Assembly: GCF_030709675.1 (NCBI RefSeq)
Contig: NZ_JAUZQD010000001.1
Span: 372,001 to 436,000 of the forward strand
Length of the DNA stretch: 64,000 nt
Direction: 5' to 3'
DNA from: Symbioplanes lichenis
GTDB taxonomy: Bacteria; Actinomycetota; Actinomycetes; Mycobacteriales; Micromonosporaceae
Of this stretch, positions 25,443 through 33,514 are shown piece by piece. The notes beneath the pieces are model-generated. The model saw only the letters and a list, made by a program, of their open reading frames with translations, was not told the origin of the DNA and did not search any database. Made by a program: the position numbers and the translations under genes. Position 1 is the stretch's first letter. Each line of letters opens with the position of its first letter.

Positions 25443-26360
25443 GTGGCGGCCGTGACGAGGACGGTGGTGCGGCGGCTGGCGACGCCGGCGAACTACCAGT
25501 TCGTGCGCACTTTGCGGGCGCTTCTGGTGGTTCGTTACGACCCGTGCGGCACGCTTGTGGACGGGGATTTCCGGCTGGCCGTGCGTACGCCGGACGGGCC
25601 TGGATCTTTGCATCTGGCGCGCGACGGCGCGGGGCTCACCGCGACCGCCCACGGGCCCGGCGCCGAGTGGCTGGCCGAGCGGGCCGACGCCGTGGCGGGG
25701 CTGCGGGACGAGCTCGGCGATTTTCCGGCGCTGGCGGGCCGGCACCCGTTGATCGCGCGGCTGGCGAAGACGTTCGCGGGGGTGCGGTTCGCGGCCACCG
25801 GGCAGATCTTTCCGCGGCTGATCCGGGCGGTGCTCGAGCAGAAGGTGACCGGGATCGAGGCGCACCGGGCCTATCGGGCCATGGTGAAGCACTTCGGCGA
25901 GCCGGCGCCGGGGCCGGGCGATCTGCTGCTGCCGCCGGACCCGGAGGCGGTGGCGGCGACGCCGTACTGGGTGTTCCATCCGTTCGGGGTCGAGCAGCGC
26001 CGCACCCAGGCGTTGCTGCGCGGCGCGGCGGCGGCGGCCCGGCTGGAGAAGTGCGTGGACAGCGCCGAGGCGACCCGGCGGCTCGTCGCGATCCCGGGCA
26101 TCGGGCCGTGGACGGCGGCCGAGGTGGTGCGCACCGCCTACGGGGACGCGGACGCCGTCAGTGTCGGCGACTTCCACATTCCGAACACGGTCGCGTGGGC
26201 GCTGGCGGGCGAGGCGCGCGGGACGGACGCGCGGATGCTCGAGCTGCTGGAGCCGTTCGCGGGGCATCGCGGGCGGGTGTGCGAGCTGCTGGCCTTCGGC
26301 GGCATCACGGCGCCGAAGTTCGGGCCCCGCATGCCGATCCGGTCCTTCGCACGGTTCTGA
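25443..26360 (+). CDS. HhH-GPD DNA glycosylase, AlkA-like
   Basis: A 305-residue base-excision-repair glycosylase candidate. An N-terminal beta domain precedes the helical core. The core holds the helix-hairpin-helix RLVAIPGIGPWTAAEVVRTAYG and, 15-20 residues later, the acidic segment AVSVGDFHIPNTVAWALAG. That segment supplies the catalytic Asp in AlkA-type enzymes. The preceding helix RLIRAVLEQKVTGIEAHRAYRAMVKHFGEP is also typical of 3-methyladenine DNA glycosylase II relatives. There are no FeS-cluster cysteines. GTG starts at 25443 and 25452 are both possible. It would remove alkylated bases. Alone on its strand, with a ROK kinase gene 23 bp after it. Confidence 0.85.
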   Translation: MAAVTRTVVRRLATPANYQFVRTLRALLVVRYDPCGTLVDGDFRLAVRTPDGPGSLHLARDGAGLTATAHGPGAEWLAERADAVAGLRDELGDFPALAGRHPLIARLAKTFAGVRFAATGQIFPRLIRAVLEQKVTGIEAHRAYRAMVKHFGEPAPGPGDLLLPPDPEAVAATPYWVFHPFGVEQRRTQALLRGAAAAARLEKCVDSAEATRRLVAIPGIGPWTAAEVVRTAYGDADAVSVGDFHIPNTVAWALAGEARGTDARMLELLEPFAGHRGRVCELLAFGGITAPKFGPRMPIRSFARF

Positions 26361-26383
26361 AGCAGCCTGTCACACTGCTACAC

Positions 26384-27136
26384 GTGGCATTCACATTGAC
26401 GATCGATTGCGGTGGCGGCGGGATCAAGGGGTCCGTGCTGGACGAGGCGGGCACCATGCGGGCGCAGCCCATCCGGGTGCCCACGCCCTATCCGCTGCCG
26501 CCCGACCTGTTCGTGAAGACGCTGGTGGAGCTCGGTGAGCGGCTGCCGCACGCGGACCGGGTCACCGTCGGGATGCCCGGCATGCTGCGGCACGGCGTCG
26601 TGGTGAAGACGCCGCACTACGTGACGAAGCTCGGACCGCGGACCAAGATCGACCCGGAGCTGGTCGACGCGTGGGGCGGCTACGACGCCCGGACCGCGCT
26701 GGCCGAGGCCTTCGGGCTGCCGACCCTGGTGCTCAACGACGCCGAGGTGCACGGCGCCGGGGTCGTCGCGGGCACCGGCTGCGAGCTGGTGCTCACGCTG
26801 GGGACCGGCCTGGGCTGCGCGCTCTTCGACGGTGGAGCGCTCGCCCCGCACCTGGAGATGTCGCAGGCGCCGGTGCGGTGGGGCATGAGCTACGACACGT
26901 ACATCGGGGAGCACGAGCGGCGCCGCCTGGGTGACGCCCTCTGGTCGCGGCGGGTCCGCAACGTCGTCGAGGGGCTGCGGCCGGTGTTCCTGTGGGACCG
27001 GCTCTACCTGGGCGGCGGCAACTCGCGGCTGATCACCGCGGCGCAGCTGGCCCGCATGGGCGACGAAGTCGTCGTGGTGCCCAACACCGCCGGTATCGTG
27101 GGCGGCGTGCGAGCCTGGACCCTGAACGCGCGCTGA
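26384..27136 (+). CDS. ROK-family kinase, polyphosphate glucokinase-like
   Basis: A 250-residue sugar kinase of the ROK/ASKHA fold. The phosphate-1 motif is LTIDCGGGGIKGSVLDEAG. VTVGMPGMLRHGVVVKTPHY and ALAEAFGLPTLVLNDAEVHGAG follow, with the predicted catalytic Asp in LNDAE. The phosphate-2 stretch is VLTLGTGLGCALFDGG, and YLGGGNSRLI completes the nucleotide site. The length and GIKG motif match strictly polyphosphate/ATP-dependent glucokinases of actinobacteria. The usual ROK zinc-binding Cys motif is absent, as in PPGKs. It starts with GTG 23 bp after the glycosylase and ends in a TGATG overlap with the HAD gene, so these genes are probably co-transcribed. Confidence 0.82.
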   Translation: MAFTLTIDCGGGGIKGSVLDEAGTMRAQPIRVPTPYPLPPDLFVKTLVELGERLPHADRVTVGMPGMLRHGVVVKTPHYVTKLGPRTKIDPELVDAWGGYDARTALAEAFGLPTLVLNDAEVHGAGVVAGTGCELVLTLGTGLGCALFDGGALAPHLEMSQAPVRWGMSYDTYIGEHERRRLGDALWSRRVRNVVEGLRPVFLWDRLYLGGGNSRLITAAQLARMGDEVVVVPNTAGIVGGVRAWTLNAR

Positions 27137-27906
27137 TGCTGCCCGCCCCGGCCGCGCTGCTCCTCGACTTCGGCGGCGTCCTCGCGGAGGGCGCCGGCCC
27201 GTTCGACCCCGCCCCGCCCGAGCTGGTCCTGCGGCTCTACAACCTCACCGGCGGGGTGCTGACCCCGGGCGAGATCAGCCGCTCGCTGACCGACGGCGAG
27301 GACGGCTACCGGGCGTGGCGCGACGAGGACCAGCCGTTCGAGCTGGGGCACGAGGAGATCTGGGGACGCTTCGTCACGGCCGGGTGGCCCGGTCCGGCCC
27401 GCGCGGCCGTACGCGCCCAGGCCGCCCGGCTCAGCCACGACTGGGCGTACCGGCCGTCGTGGGCCCTGCGTCCCGGCATCCCGGAAGCGTTGCGCGCGGC
27501 CCGCGCCGCCGGTCTGCCCATGGCCGTGGTGAGCAACACGCTCAGCGGCTCCGCCCACCGCGAGTTCCTCGACCGGGCGGGCGTGGGCGGGCTGTTCGCG
27601 GCGCAGATCTACAGCGACGAGGCCGGCGTCCGCAAGCCCAACCCGGAGATGATCTGGCGCGCGACCCGCGACCTGGGCGTCCCGACCGAGCAGTGCTGGC
27701 ACGTCGGCGACAGCTACCAGCGCGACATCGTGTGCGCCCGCCGCGCCGAGACCGCCGCCGCCGTCCTGATGCGCTCGCCCCGCACAGCCCGCGAAGACCC
27801 CGCCGCCTGGCCCCGACCGGACGCCGTGGTCGACGACGGCTTCGGCCTGCGCGACCTGCTTCAGGGCAGGTTGCCCAGGACGATCCGCTCCGACGTCAGC
27901 AGATAG
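27136..27906 (+). CDS. HAD-superfamily hydrolase
   Basis: A 256-residue haloacid-dehalogenase-like phosphatase. Motif I is LLLDFGGVLAE, in which the second catalytic Asp is replaced (DFGG rather than DxD), as in many HAD subfamily IA proteins. Motif II is MAVVSNTLSG, motif III Lys is in AGVRKPNPEMIWRA, and motif IV is WHVGDSYQRDIVCARRAE. It probably dephosphorylates a small metabolite; substrate unknown. The ATG shares its first base with the stop of the ROK kinase, so kinase and phosphatase are translationally coupled. The last 46 bp overlap the 3' end of the convergent GntR gene. Confidence 0.82.
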   Translation: MLPAPAALLLDFGGVLAEGAGPFDPAPPELVLRLYNLTGGVLTPGEISRSLTDGEDGYRAWRDEDQPFELGHEEIWGRFVTAGWPGPARAAVRAQAARLSHDWAYRPSWALRPGIPEALRAARAAGLPMAVVSNTLSGSAHREFLDRAGVGGLFAAQIYSDEAGVRKPNPEMIWRATRDLGVPTEQCWHVGDSYQRDIVCARRAETAAAVLMRSPRTAREDPAAWPRPDAVVDDGFGLRDLLQGRLPRTIRSDVSR

Positions 27907-28517
27907 TCGCGCAGCTGGTCGGCCGCGCGCTGGGCGTCCCCGGCCTCGTAGCTCGCGGTGATCGCGGCATTCATCGCGACGAACGGCCGGTGCAGCGCTG
28001 AAGGGTCGGGCGCCGACGCGAAGGCCAGCCGCAGCTCGGCGGTCAGCTGGCGCATCCAGGCGTCCAGCCGGGGGCTGCCGGCCAGGGCGACGATCTGCTC
28101 GTGGAAGTGCATGTTCGCCGTGCCGACGCCGCGCCAGTCGCCGGCTGCCGCCGCCCGCTCGGCCTCGGTGACGGCGGCGCGCAGACCTTCGGCGCGGGGC
28201 GGGTCGGTGGGGGCCTGGCCGAGGGCGGAGCATTCGAGCAGCGCCCGTACGCGATAGATGTCCGCGATCTGCGCCGGGCTGAGCGTGGCCACGAACACCC
28301 CGCGGTGCGGCTGCCGCACGAGCAGCCCCTCCTCGATCAGCGTGGAGAACGCCTCGCGCAGCGTGTTGCGGGACACCTCGAGCGGCCCGGTGAGGGCGGT
28401 CTCGGAGAGCCGCGTGCCCGGCGCCAGCTCGCCGTTGATCATCCACGTGCGCAGCCTCGCCACGGCGCGGGCGGCGGACCCGGATTCGTGCTCCACGCTC
28501 GTCACGAGGCTAGTCAA
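27861..28517 (-). CDS. GntR-family transcriptional regulator (FCD subgroup), likely pxp operon repressor
   Basis: A 218-residue regulator. A winged-helix GntR domain (AVARLRTWMINGELAPGTRLSE ... LEVSRNTLREAFSTLIEEGLLVRQPHRGVFVA) is followed by an all-helical FCD ligand domain from about residue 80. The FCD domain has metal-binding-type positions in MHFHEQIVALAGSP. Start is ambiguous: TTG at 28517 has GAGG 4 nt upstream and overlaps the previous stop, while GTGs at 28505 and 28496 are alternatives. It is the last gene of the transporter-pxpA-DUF1445-pxpB-pxpC operon and is a good candidate to bind the paired palindromes at the promoter. Its ligand may be 5-oxoproline or a relative (inference). 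Confidence 0.85.
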   Translation of the reverse strand: MTSLVTSVEHESGSAARAVARLRTWMINGELAPGTRLSETALTGPLEVSRNTLREAFSTLIEEGLLVRQPHRGVFVATLSPAQIADIYRVRALLECSALGQAPTDPPRAEGLRAAVTEAERAAAAGDWRGVGTANMHFHEQIVALAGSPRLDAWMRQLTAELRLAFASAPDPSALHRPFVAMNAAITASYEAGDAQRAADQLRDYLLTSERIVLGNLP

Positions 28518-29358
28518 TCAGCCTCGCCCGCCGGAACCGTACCTGGGCTCCCGGCCGGACCTGGGCCGCCAGGTCGGCCGCCGCCGGGGTGAGCACCGCG
28601 ATCACCGGGTAGCCGCCGGTCACCGGATGGTCGGCCTGGAAGACGATGGGCTGGCCGCTCGGCGGGATCTGCACCGCGCCGCGGACGACGCCCTCGCTCG
28701 GCAGCTCCTCGGTCCGCGCCCGCTCGAGGGCCGGCCCCTCCAGCCGCAGCCCGACCGAGTCGCTGGCCGGGGCGGCGACATAGGCGGCGCTGAACAATGT
28801 CCGCACGGCCGCGGCGGTGAACCAGTCGTCCCGGGGCCCGAGATCGACTTCCAGGGTGAGATCGCCCAGCCCCACGGGGAACGACGGTTCCGGCTCCGAC
28901 ACCGGCGAATCGGTAATTCGCACAGTCGTGCCGAGAACGGGACCGATGCCGGCCAGCCGATCCTTCGACCGCGAACCGAGCACCGGCGACACGTCGAAGC
29001 CACCCCGCACGGCGAAGTAACTGCGCAGTCCCCGCCGGGGCTGCGTCACGCCGACTTCGGCCCCAGCGGGTATCGAGACCACTTTTTCGACGTCGGAGGG
29101 CCGCCCGTCGACGGTCAGGACCGCGTCGGTCCCGGTCAGCACGGCCAGGACCGGCCCGTCGAAACGGACCCGGAGCCCGCCCAGCGTGCACTCCAGCACG
29201 GCGGCCCCCGCCGGGTTCCCGACCAGGGCGTTCGCCCGCCGGTACGCCCCCCGGTCCACCGCCCCGGACGGCGGCACCCCCTGGTGCGCGTGCCCCGGCC
29301 GCCCCGCGTCCTTGAACACGGTCAGCGGCCCGGTCCGCAGCACCGTCATCACCGTCAC
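28510..29358 (-). CDS. pxpC: 5-oxoprolinase subunit C (biotin-dependent carboxyltransferase family, KipA-like)
   Basis: A 282-residue subunit of the ATP-dependent prokaryotic 5-oxoprolinase (PxpABC), which opens 5-oxo-L-proline to glutamate. The N-terminus LRTGPLTVFKDAGRPGHAHQGVPPSGAVDRGAYRRANALVGN is the family hallmark. YFAVRGGFDVSPVLGSRS and IPPSGQPIVFQADHPVTGGYPVIAVL, near the C-terminus, are equally typical. The name 'carboxyltransferase' is historical; no biotin site is present. The GTG start overlaps the pxpB stop by 4 nt (an ATG three codons in is possible). A Bacillus homologue (KipA) counteracts the KipI antikinase. Confidence 0.9.
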   Translation of the reverse strand: MTVMTVLRTGPLTVFKDAGRPGHAHQGVPPSGAVDRGAYRRANALVGNPAGAAVLECTLGGLRVRFDGPVLAVLTGTDAVLTVDGRPSDVEKVVSIPAGAEVGVTQPRRGLRSYFAVRGGFDVSPVLGSRSKDRLAGIGPVLGTTVRITDSPVSEPEPSFPVGLGDLTLEVDLGPRDDWFTAAAVRTLFSAAYVAAPASDSVGLRLEGPALERARTEELPSEGVVRGAVQIPPSGQPIVFQADHPVTGGYPVIAVLTPAAADLAAQVRPGAQVRFRRARLID

Positions 29359-29966
29359 GCCGGCACCGCCCGGAAGATCACCCGGGCGCCGGGGACGAGC
29401 AGCGCCGGCTCGGCCCGGTCCAGGTCCCACATCGTCGCCGTGGTGCGGCCGACGATCTGCCAGCCACCCGGGCTGTCGTGGGGATAGACCCCGGAGAACC
29501 GGCCGGCCAGCCCGACCGATCCGGCGGGGATGCGCGTGCGGGGGGACGTACGCCGGGGCACGTCGAAGTCTCCTCCCGTCAGGTAACCGAAGCCCGGGGC
29601 GAACCCGCCGAACGCCACGGTCCACTCGGCGCCGGTGTGCCGGGCGATGACGTCCGCCGGGGAGATCCCGAGGTGCCCCGCCACGTCGGCGAGGTCCGGC
29701 CCGTCGTACACCACCGGGATCTCGACCGTGCCGACGAACCCGCGGTCGACAGCGCCGACGGTGAGACCCGCCACGGCGATCCGGACCTCGCGCGGGCTGG
29801 TGACAGCGGGATCGAGGCGGATCAGCACGGTCCGCGCGGCCGGCACCAGGTCGACGACCCCTGGCAGCGCGGCCTCCCGCAGCGCGGCGTAGAGGGCGAG
29901 GGCCGCGTCGAGGTCGTCCACCTCGGCGAGTACGGCCTCCCGCCCACACCTCAGGAAACGCGTCAT
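29355..29966 (-). CDS. pxpB: 5-oxoprolinase subunit B (allophanate hydrolase subunit 1-like, KipI family)
   Basis: A 203-residue protein with the cyclophilin-like carboxyltransferase fold of the PxpB/KipI family. Key stretches are [52 protein letters not shown] and [35 protein letters not shown], near the end, completes the signature. It works with PxpC to phosphorylate or handle the oxoproline intermediate. ATG start, with 4-nt overlaps on both sides (DUF1445 gene upstream, pxpC downstream). Length is normal for the family. Confidence 0.9.
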   Translation of the reverse strand: MTRFLRCGREAVLAEVDDLDAALALYAALREAALPGVVDLVPAARTVLIRLDPAVTSPREVRIAVAGLTVGAVDRGFVGTVEIPVVYDGPDLADVAGHLGISPADVIARHTGAEWTVAFGGFAPGFGYLTGGDFDVPRRTSPRTRIPAGSVGLAGRFSGVYPHDSPGGWQIVGRTTATMWDLDRAEPALLVPGARVIFRAVPA

Positions 29967-30706
29967 GCCACGTCGGTCACGAACATGTGCCCCGGCGCGT
30001 GCGTGATCGCGAACGGCACGCCCGACGCCATGACCGCCGCCTGCGGGGTCACGCCGCACGCCCAGAACACGGGCACCTCGCCCGGCCGGATCTCCACCGG
30101 GTCCCCGAAGTCCGGCCGGTCCAGGTCCGCGACGCCCAGCCCGGCGGGATCGCCGACGTGCACCGGGGCGCCGTGCACCTCGGGGAACCGGGCGCTGATC
30201 GTGACCGCGTCCGCGACCCGGTCCGCCGGGATCGGCCGCATGGACACGACCAGCTCGCCCCGCAGGCGCCCGGCGGGCCGGCACTGGCGCGCGGTCCGGT
30301 ACATCGGGACGTTGCTGCCCGCGGTGATGTGCCGCACGTCGATGCCCTCCGCGACCAGTGCCGCCTCGAAGCTGAAGCTGCACCCGATGAGGAACGCCAC
30401 CAGATCGTCGCGCCACTGCCCGGTGGCGTCGGGCACTTCCTCGACCAGCTTCCCGTCCCGCCACACGCGGTAGAGCGGAAGATCGGTGCGCAGGTCGGCG
30501 CCGTCGGCGAGAACGGTCGTCGCCGAGCCCGGGTCCGAGACGTCGAGCACCGGGCACGGCTTGGGGTTGCGCTGGGCGTAGAGCAGCATGTCCCAGGCCC
30601 AGTCGCGCGGCACGGCGATGAGGTTGGCCTGCGCGAAGCCCGGCGCCAGCCCGGCCGTCGGCCGGACGAGACCGTCGCGGAACTGCTTGCGGAGAGCGGC
30701 GTTCAC
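29963..30706 (-). CDS. DUF1445 putative hydro-lyase (YcsI/D-glutamate cyclase-like)
   Basis: A 247-residue protein of the DUF1445 family, represented by Bacillus YcsI and the C-terminal part of D-glutamate cyclase. Diagnostic stretches are [41 protein letters not shown] and [51 protein letters not shown] and a final [10 protein letters not shown] also fit. It may interconvert a glutamate/5-oxoproline-type compound, making substrate for PxpABC (inference from family and context). GTG start, 4-nt overlap with pxpA upstream and with pxpB downstream, placing it in the middle of the operon as in the Bacillus ycsFGI-kip cluster. Confidence 0.85.
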   Translation of the reverse strand: MNAALRKQFRDGLVRPTAGLAPGFAQANLIAVPRDWAWDMLLYAQRNPKPCPVLDVSDPGSATTVLADGADLRTDLPLYRVWRDGKLVEEVPDATGQWRDDLVAFLIGCSFSFEAALVAEGIDVRHITAGSNVPMYRTARQCRPAGRLRGELVVSMRPIPADRVADAVTISARFPEVHGAPVHVGDPAGLGVADLDRPDFGDPVEIRPGEVPVFWACGVTPQAAVMASGVPFAITHAPGHMFVTDVA

Positions 30707-31464
30707 CGGATCTCACCTCCGAAGGCGGTGATGGTGATGCCCGCGGCCGCGAGGGCCCCGGCCACCGACGACGCCATGTCCACGGCCCCGGGCGAGTCCC
30801 CGTGCACGCAGATCGAGTCCGCCTCGATCTTGATCACCGTGCCGTCCACGGCGACCAGCGTGTGCTCGGTCGCCAGCCGGACCATCCGCTCGGCCACCTC
30901 GGCCGGATCGTGCAGCAGGGCACCGGGCTCCCGCCGGGACACCAGCGTGCCGTCGGCGTTGTAGCCACGGTCGGCGAAGGCCTCGCGTACCGTCCGCAGC
31001 CCCGCCTCCTCGGCCAGGTGCAGGAAGACCGATCCGGGCAGCCCGAGCACCGGCAGGTCCGGGTCGTAGCGCCGCACCGCGTCGACGACCGCGGCGGCCT
31101 GCTGCTCGTGGTGGACGATCGTGTTGTAGAGGGCGCCGTGCGGCTTCACGTAGAGCACCCGGTCGCCGGCCGCGCGGGCCAGCCCGTCCAGCGCGCCGAT
31201 CTGATAGATGATCTCGGCGACGAGGTCGGGCGTCTCGTAGTCGATGAACCGGCGCCCGAAGCCGGGCAGGTCGCGATAGCCGACCTGGGCGCCGATGACG
31301 ACGCCCCGCTCGATCGCGCGCTCGCAGGTGGCCAGCAGCGTGCGCGGGTCGCCGGCGTGGAAGCCGCACGCCACGTTGGCGCTGCTGACGATGTCGAGCA
31401 TCGCCGCGTCGTCGCCCAGGCGCCAGGTGCCGAAGCCCTCGCCGAGGTCGCTGTTGAGGTCCAT
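30703..31464 (-). CDS. pxpA: 5-oxoprolinase subunit A (LamB/YcsF family)
   Basis: A 253-residue LamB/YcsF protein, the PxpA subunit of the ATP-dependent 5-oxoprolinase. It opens [19 protein letters not shown], the near-invariant family start. [51 protein letters not shown] and [24 protein letters not shown] follow. All conserved Asp/His/Lys/Asn blocks are present and the length is normal. ATG start, 4 bp after the NRAMP-like transporter gene, so it is the second gene of the operon. Together with pxpB and pxpC it should let the cell use or detoxify 5-oxoproline, which forms spontaneously from glutamine and glutamyl peptides. Confidence 0.93.
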   Translation of the reverse strand: MDLNSDLGEGFGTWRLGDDAAMLDIVSSANVACGFHAGDPRTLLATCERAIERGVVIGAQVGYRDLPGFGRRFIDYETPDLVAEIIYQIGALDGLARAAGDRVLYVKPHGALYNTIVHHEQQAAAVVDAVRRYDPDLPVLGLPGSVFLHLAEEAGLRTVREAFADRGYNADGTLVSRREPGALLHDPAEVAERMVRLATEHTLVAVDGTVIKIEADSICVHGDSPGAVDMASSVAGALAAAGITITAFGGEIR

Positions 31465-31468
31465 GGGA

Positions 31469-32701
31469 TCACCCGGCCAGGTAGTCGAAGATGGTGCGGG
31501 CGGAGACGACCCCCATGTACCAGGTCAGGGCGGCCACCACGGCGCCCAGCACCAGCAGCCACACGGGGTAACGGTAGCCCTTGAGGAGCTCCCGCCGGCG
31601 CCACGCCGCGTACAGGAGGATGGTGAAGCCGATCGGCAGGATCAGGCCGTTGAAGCCGCCCGCGAAGACCAGCAGGGCCGCCGGCGCGGTGCCGATCAGC
31701 AGATAGATCACGGTGCTGACCGCGATGAAGGCCACGGTGGCCCAGGAGCGCACGCGCGGCTCGGCGAAGCGGGCGGAAAAGGCATCGAAAAACGACACCG
31801 ACGTGTACGCGGCCCCGACCACCGACGTGATCGCGGCCGCCCAGAGCACGACGCCGAACGCGCGCTGGCCGAACTCGCCGGCCGCCGACTCGAAGGCCTG
31901 GGCCGTGGCGTTGCCCTTCGTGTCGAGCGCGACGCCGCCGGCGACGACCCCGAGGATCGCCAGGAACAGCAGGTAGCGCATGAGTCCTGTGACCGCGATG
32001 CCGCTGAGCGCACCCCGTGTGACCTCACGGACGTGCTCGGGGCCCGTGGTGCCCGAGTCGAGCAACCGATGCGCGCCGGAGTAGGTGATGTAGCCGCCGA
32101 CCGTCCCGCCGATGATCGTGGTGATCGCGGCGAAGTCGATGTCCTCGGGCACGACGGTCTGCTTGAGCGCGTCCCCGACCGGCGGGCCGGAGACGATCGC
32201 CACGTAGAGGGTCAGCGCGATCATGACCAGCCCGAGCACGATCAGCAGCCGGTCCATCGCCATCCCGGCCCGCTTGACGGCGAAGATGGTGATGCCGATC
32301 AGGGCGCTGATCAGGCCGCCCAGCTTGGGGTCGAGCCCGAGGGCGGCGTTGAGGCCGAGCCCCGACCCGGCCACGTTGCCGATGTTGAAGATCAGCCCGC
32401 CCAGGATGACCAGGGCGGCGAGCAGGTGGCCGGCGCCGGGGACGACGGCGTTGGCGATCTCGTGGGCGCGCTTGCCGCTGATCGAGACCACCCGCCAGAT
32501 GTTCATCTGGACGACGAAGTCGACCAGGATCGACATCAGGATGCCGAACGCGAACGCGGCACCCAGCCGGGCGGTGAAGGTCGTGGTCTGCGTGATGAAG
32601 CCGGGGCCGATGGCGCTCGTGGCCATCAGGAAGATCGCCCCGACGAGGGCGGTGCGGCGGGTCCGGGCGGTGGTGGTGGGTTCCGTGGCTTCCGTCGTCA
32701 T
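31469..32701 (-). CDS. NRAMP-family transporter of the oxoprolinase operon (YcsG-like)
   Basis: A 410-residue protein with about eleven transmembrane segments in the NRAMP/LeuT-like fold. In canonical metal transporters helix 1 carries a DPGN motif. Here the equivalent region reads [12 protein letters not shown], and helix 6 reads [21 protein letters not shown], without the Met-containing metal site. This matches the divergent NRAMP subgroup found beside ycsF/pxpA genes (Bacillus YcsG), which probably moves an organic substrate such as oxoproline rather than Mn2+. ATG with GAGGA 7 nt upstream. First gene of the operon, directly behind the palindrome-bearing promoter. Confidence 0.85.
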   Translation of the reverse strand: MTTEATEPTTTARTRRTALVGAIFLMATSAIGPGFITQTTTFTARLGAAFAFGILMSILVDFVVQMNIWRVVSISGKRAHEIANAVVPGAGHLLAALVILGGLIFNIGNVAGSGLGLNAALGLDPKLGGLISALIGITIFAVKRAGMAMDRLLIVLGLVMIALTLYVAIVSGPPVGDALKQTVVPEDIDFAAITTIIGGTVGGYITYSGAHRLLDSGTTGPEHVREVTRGALSGIAVTGLMRYLLFLAILGVVAGGVALDTKGNATAQAFESAAGEFGQRAFGVVLWAAAITSVVGAAYTSVSFFDAFSARFAEPRVRSWATVAFIAVSTVIYLLIGTAPAALLVFAGGFNGLILPIGFTILLYAAWRRRELLKGYRYPVWLLVLGAVVAALTWYMGVVSARTIFDYLAG

Positions 32702-32745
32702 GAGCCTGTCCTCTGATCGGTGCAGCTCGATGAGGCCTTTCGCTC

Positions 32746-32805
32746 ACGGTAGGGATTGTTGAACAATCCGGCAAGAGTTGTTCAACAACTTAGTGTGTCA
32801 ACACT
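32746..32805 (-). promoter_or_regulatory. pxp operon promoter with paired operator palindromes
   Basis: The minus-strand promoter is TTGCCG (32774-32769), 17 nt, TACCGT (32751-32746). A perfect 17-bp palindrome GGATTGTTGAACAATCC (32753-32769) fills the spacer exactly. A second perfect palindrome AGTTGTTCAACAACT (32776-32790) lies just upstream of the -35. Their centres are 22 bp apart, about two DNA turns. A looser inverted repeat AGTGT-N4-ACACT follows at 32792-32805. The shared core TTGTT-N-AACAA suits a dimeric GntR/FCD repressor, most simply the one encoded at the operon's end. Confidence 0.75.
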
Positions 32806-33434
32806 TGCCACACACTCGTCCGGCGCATGGGCACACTCTCCAGGGACTCGATCACGGGGACCTCGTATGTCTCACGGAGCACCAGCCCCTCGGTGGGGAG
32901 ATAGGCCCGGCCCGGGTCGCCGACCAGGACCAAGGCGCCCCGGAAGGCGGCCGCGCGCAAGAACGGCAGGACGAGCGAGGCCATCTCCCGGCTGTAGAAG
33001 ACGTCACCCGCCAGGATGACGCCGGCTTCCGCGTACCCGTCGGTCAGGAGGTCTCCCTCGATCAGCGCGACCCGGACGTCGTTGGCGGCCGCGTTGGCCT
33101 CGGCCGCGGCAAGCGAGAGCGGGTCGATGTCGTTGGCCACCACCGAGCGCGCCCCTGCCTTGGCCGCCGCGACGGCCACCAGGCCCGAGCCGGTGGCGAG
33201 GTCGAGCACGTCCCGGCCGGCAACGAGGTCGGGCTGGTCGAGGACGTGCCGGGCCAGCGCCTGGCCGCCCGCCCACGCGAAGGCCCAGAAGGGCGGCGGC
33301 TGCTGCGCGCCCCCGGCCTCGGTCCGCTCCCAGAGCTCGATCGGCTCGTCGGCCTGGTGCAGCACCAGCTCGGGCAGGAAGGGTACGGGCGCCAGCCGGG
33401 TGTTCGCCCGGACGAAGTCAGCAGTCGTCGACAC
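32790..33434 (-). CDS. SAM-dependent methyltransferase, ETFB-lysine/protein methyltransferase-like
   Basis: A 214-residue class I methyltransferase. The N-terminal part FVRANTRLAPVPFLPELVLHQADEPIELWERTE and PPPFWAFAWAGGQALARHVLDQP are typical of METTL20/nicotinamide-N-methyltransferase-like proteins. The SAM site is VLDLATGSGLVAVAAAKAGA with acidic VVANDIDPLSL, and the post-motif is VILAGDVFYSREMA. It may methylate a protein lysine or small base; target unknown. The GTG giving VSTTADFVRA was preferred (GAGGA 10 nt upstream) over a GTG at 33467. Its stop codon lies inside the third inverted repeat of the pxp promoter region, so this gene reads towards that promoter on the same strand. Confidence 0.8.
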   Translation of the reverse strand: MSTTADFVRANTRLAPVPFLPELVLHQADEPIELWERTEAGGAQQPPPFWAFAWAGGQALARHVLDQPDLVAGRDVLDLATGSGLVAVAAAKAGARSVVANDIDPLSLAAAEANAAANDVRVALIEGDLLTDGYAEAGVILAGDVFYSREMASLVLPFLRAAAFRGALVLVGDPGRAYLPTEGLVLRETYEVPVIESLESVPMRRTSVWQVLTH

Positions 33435-33514
33435 AGGGTGATTGTCCTCAGCTGCCGGAACGGGCACCCGATCAGGTCTGTGTCACCCGCCCGGCCGACT
33501 CGCGAAGGAGCAGC

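Noticed and set aside
31469..32701. Manganese/iron transporter MntH
   Set aside because: The DPGN and metal-site Met motifs are absent and the gene belongs to an oxoprolinase operon, so a metal role is unlikely.
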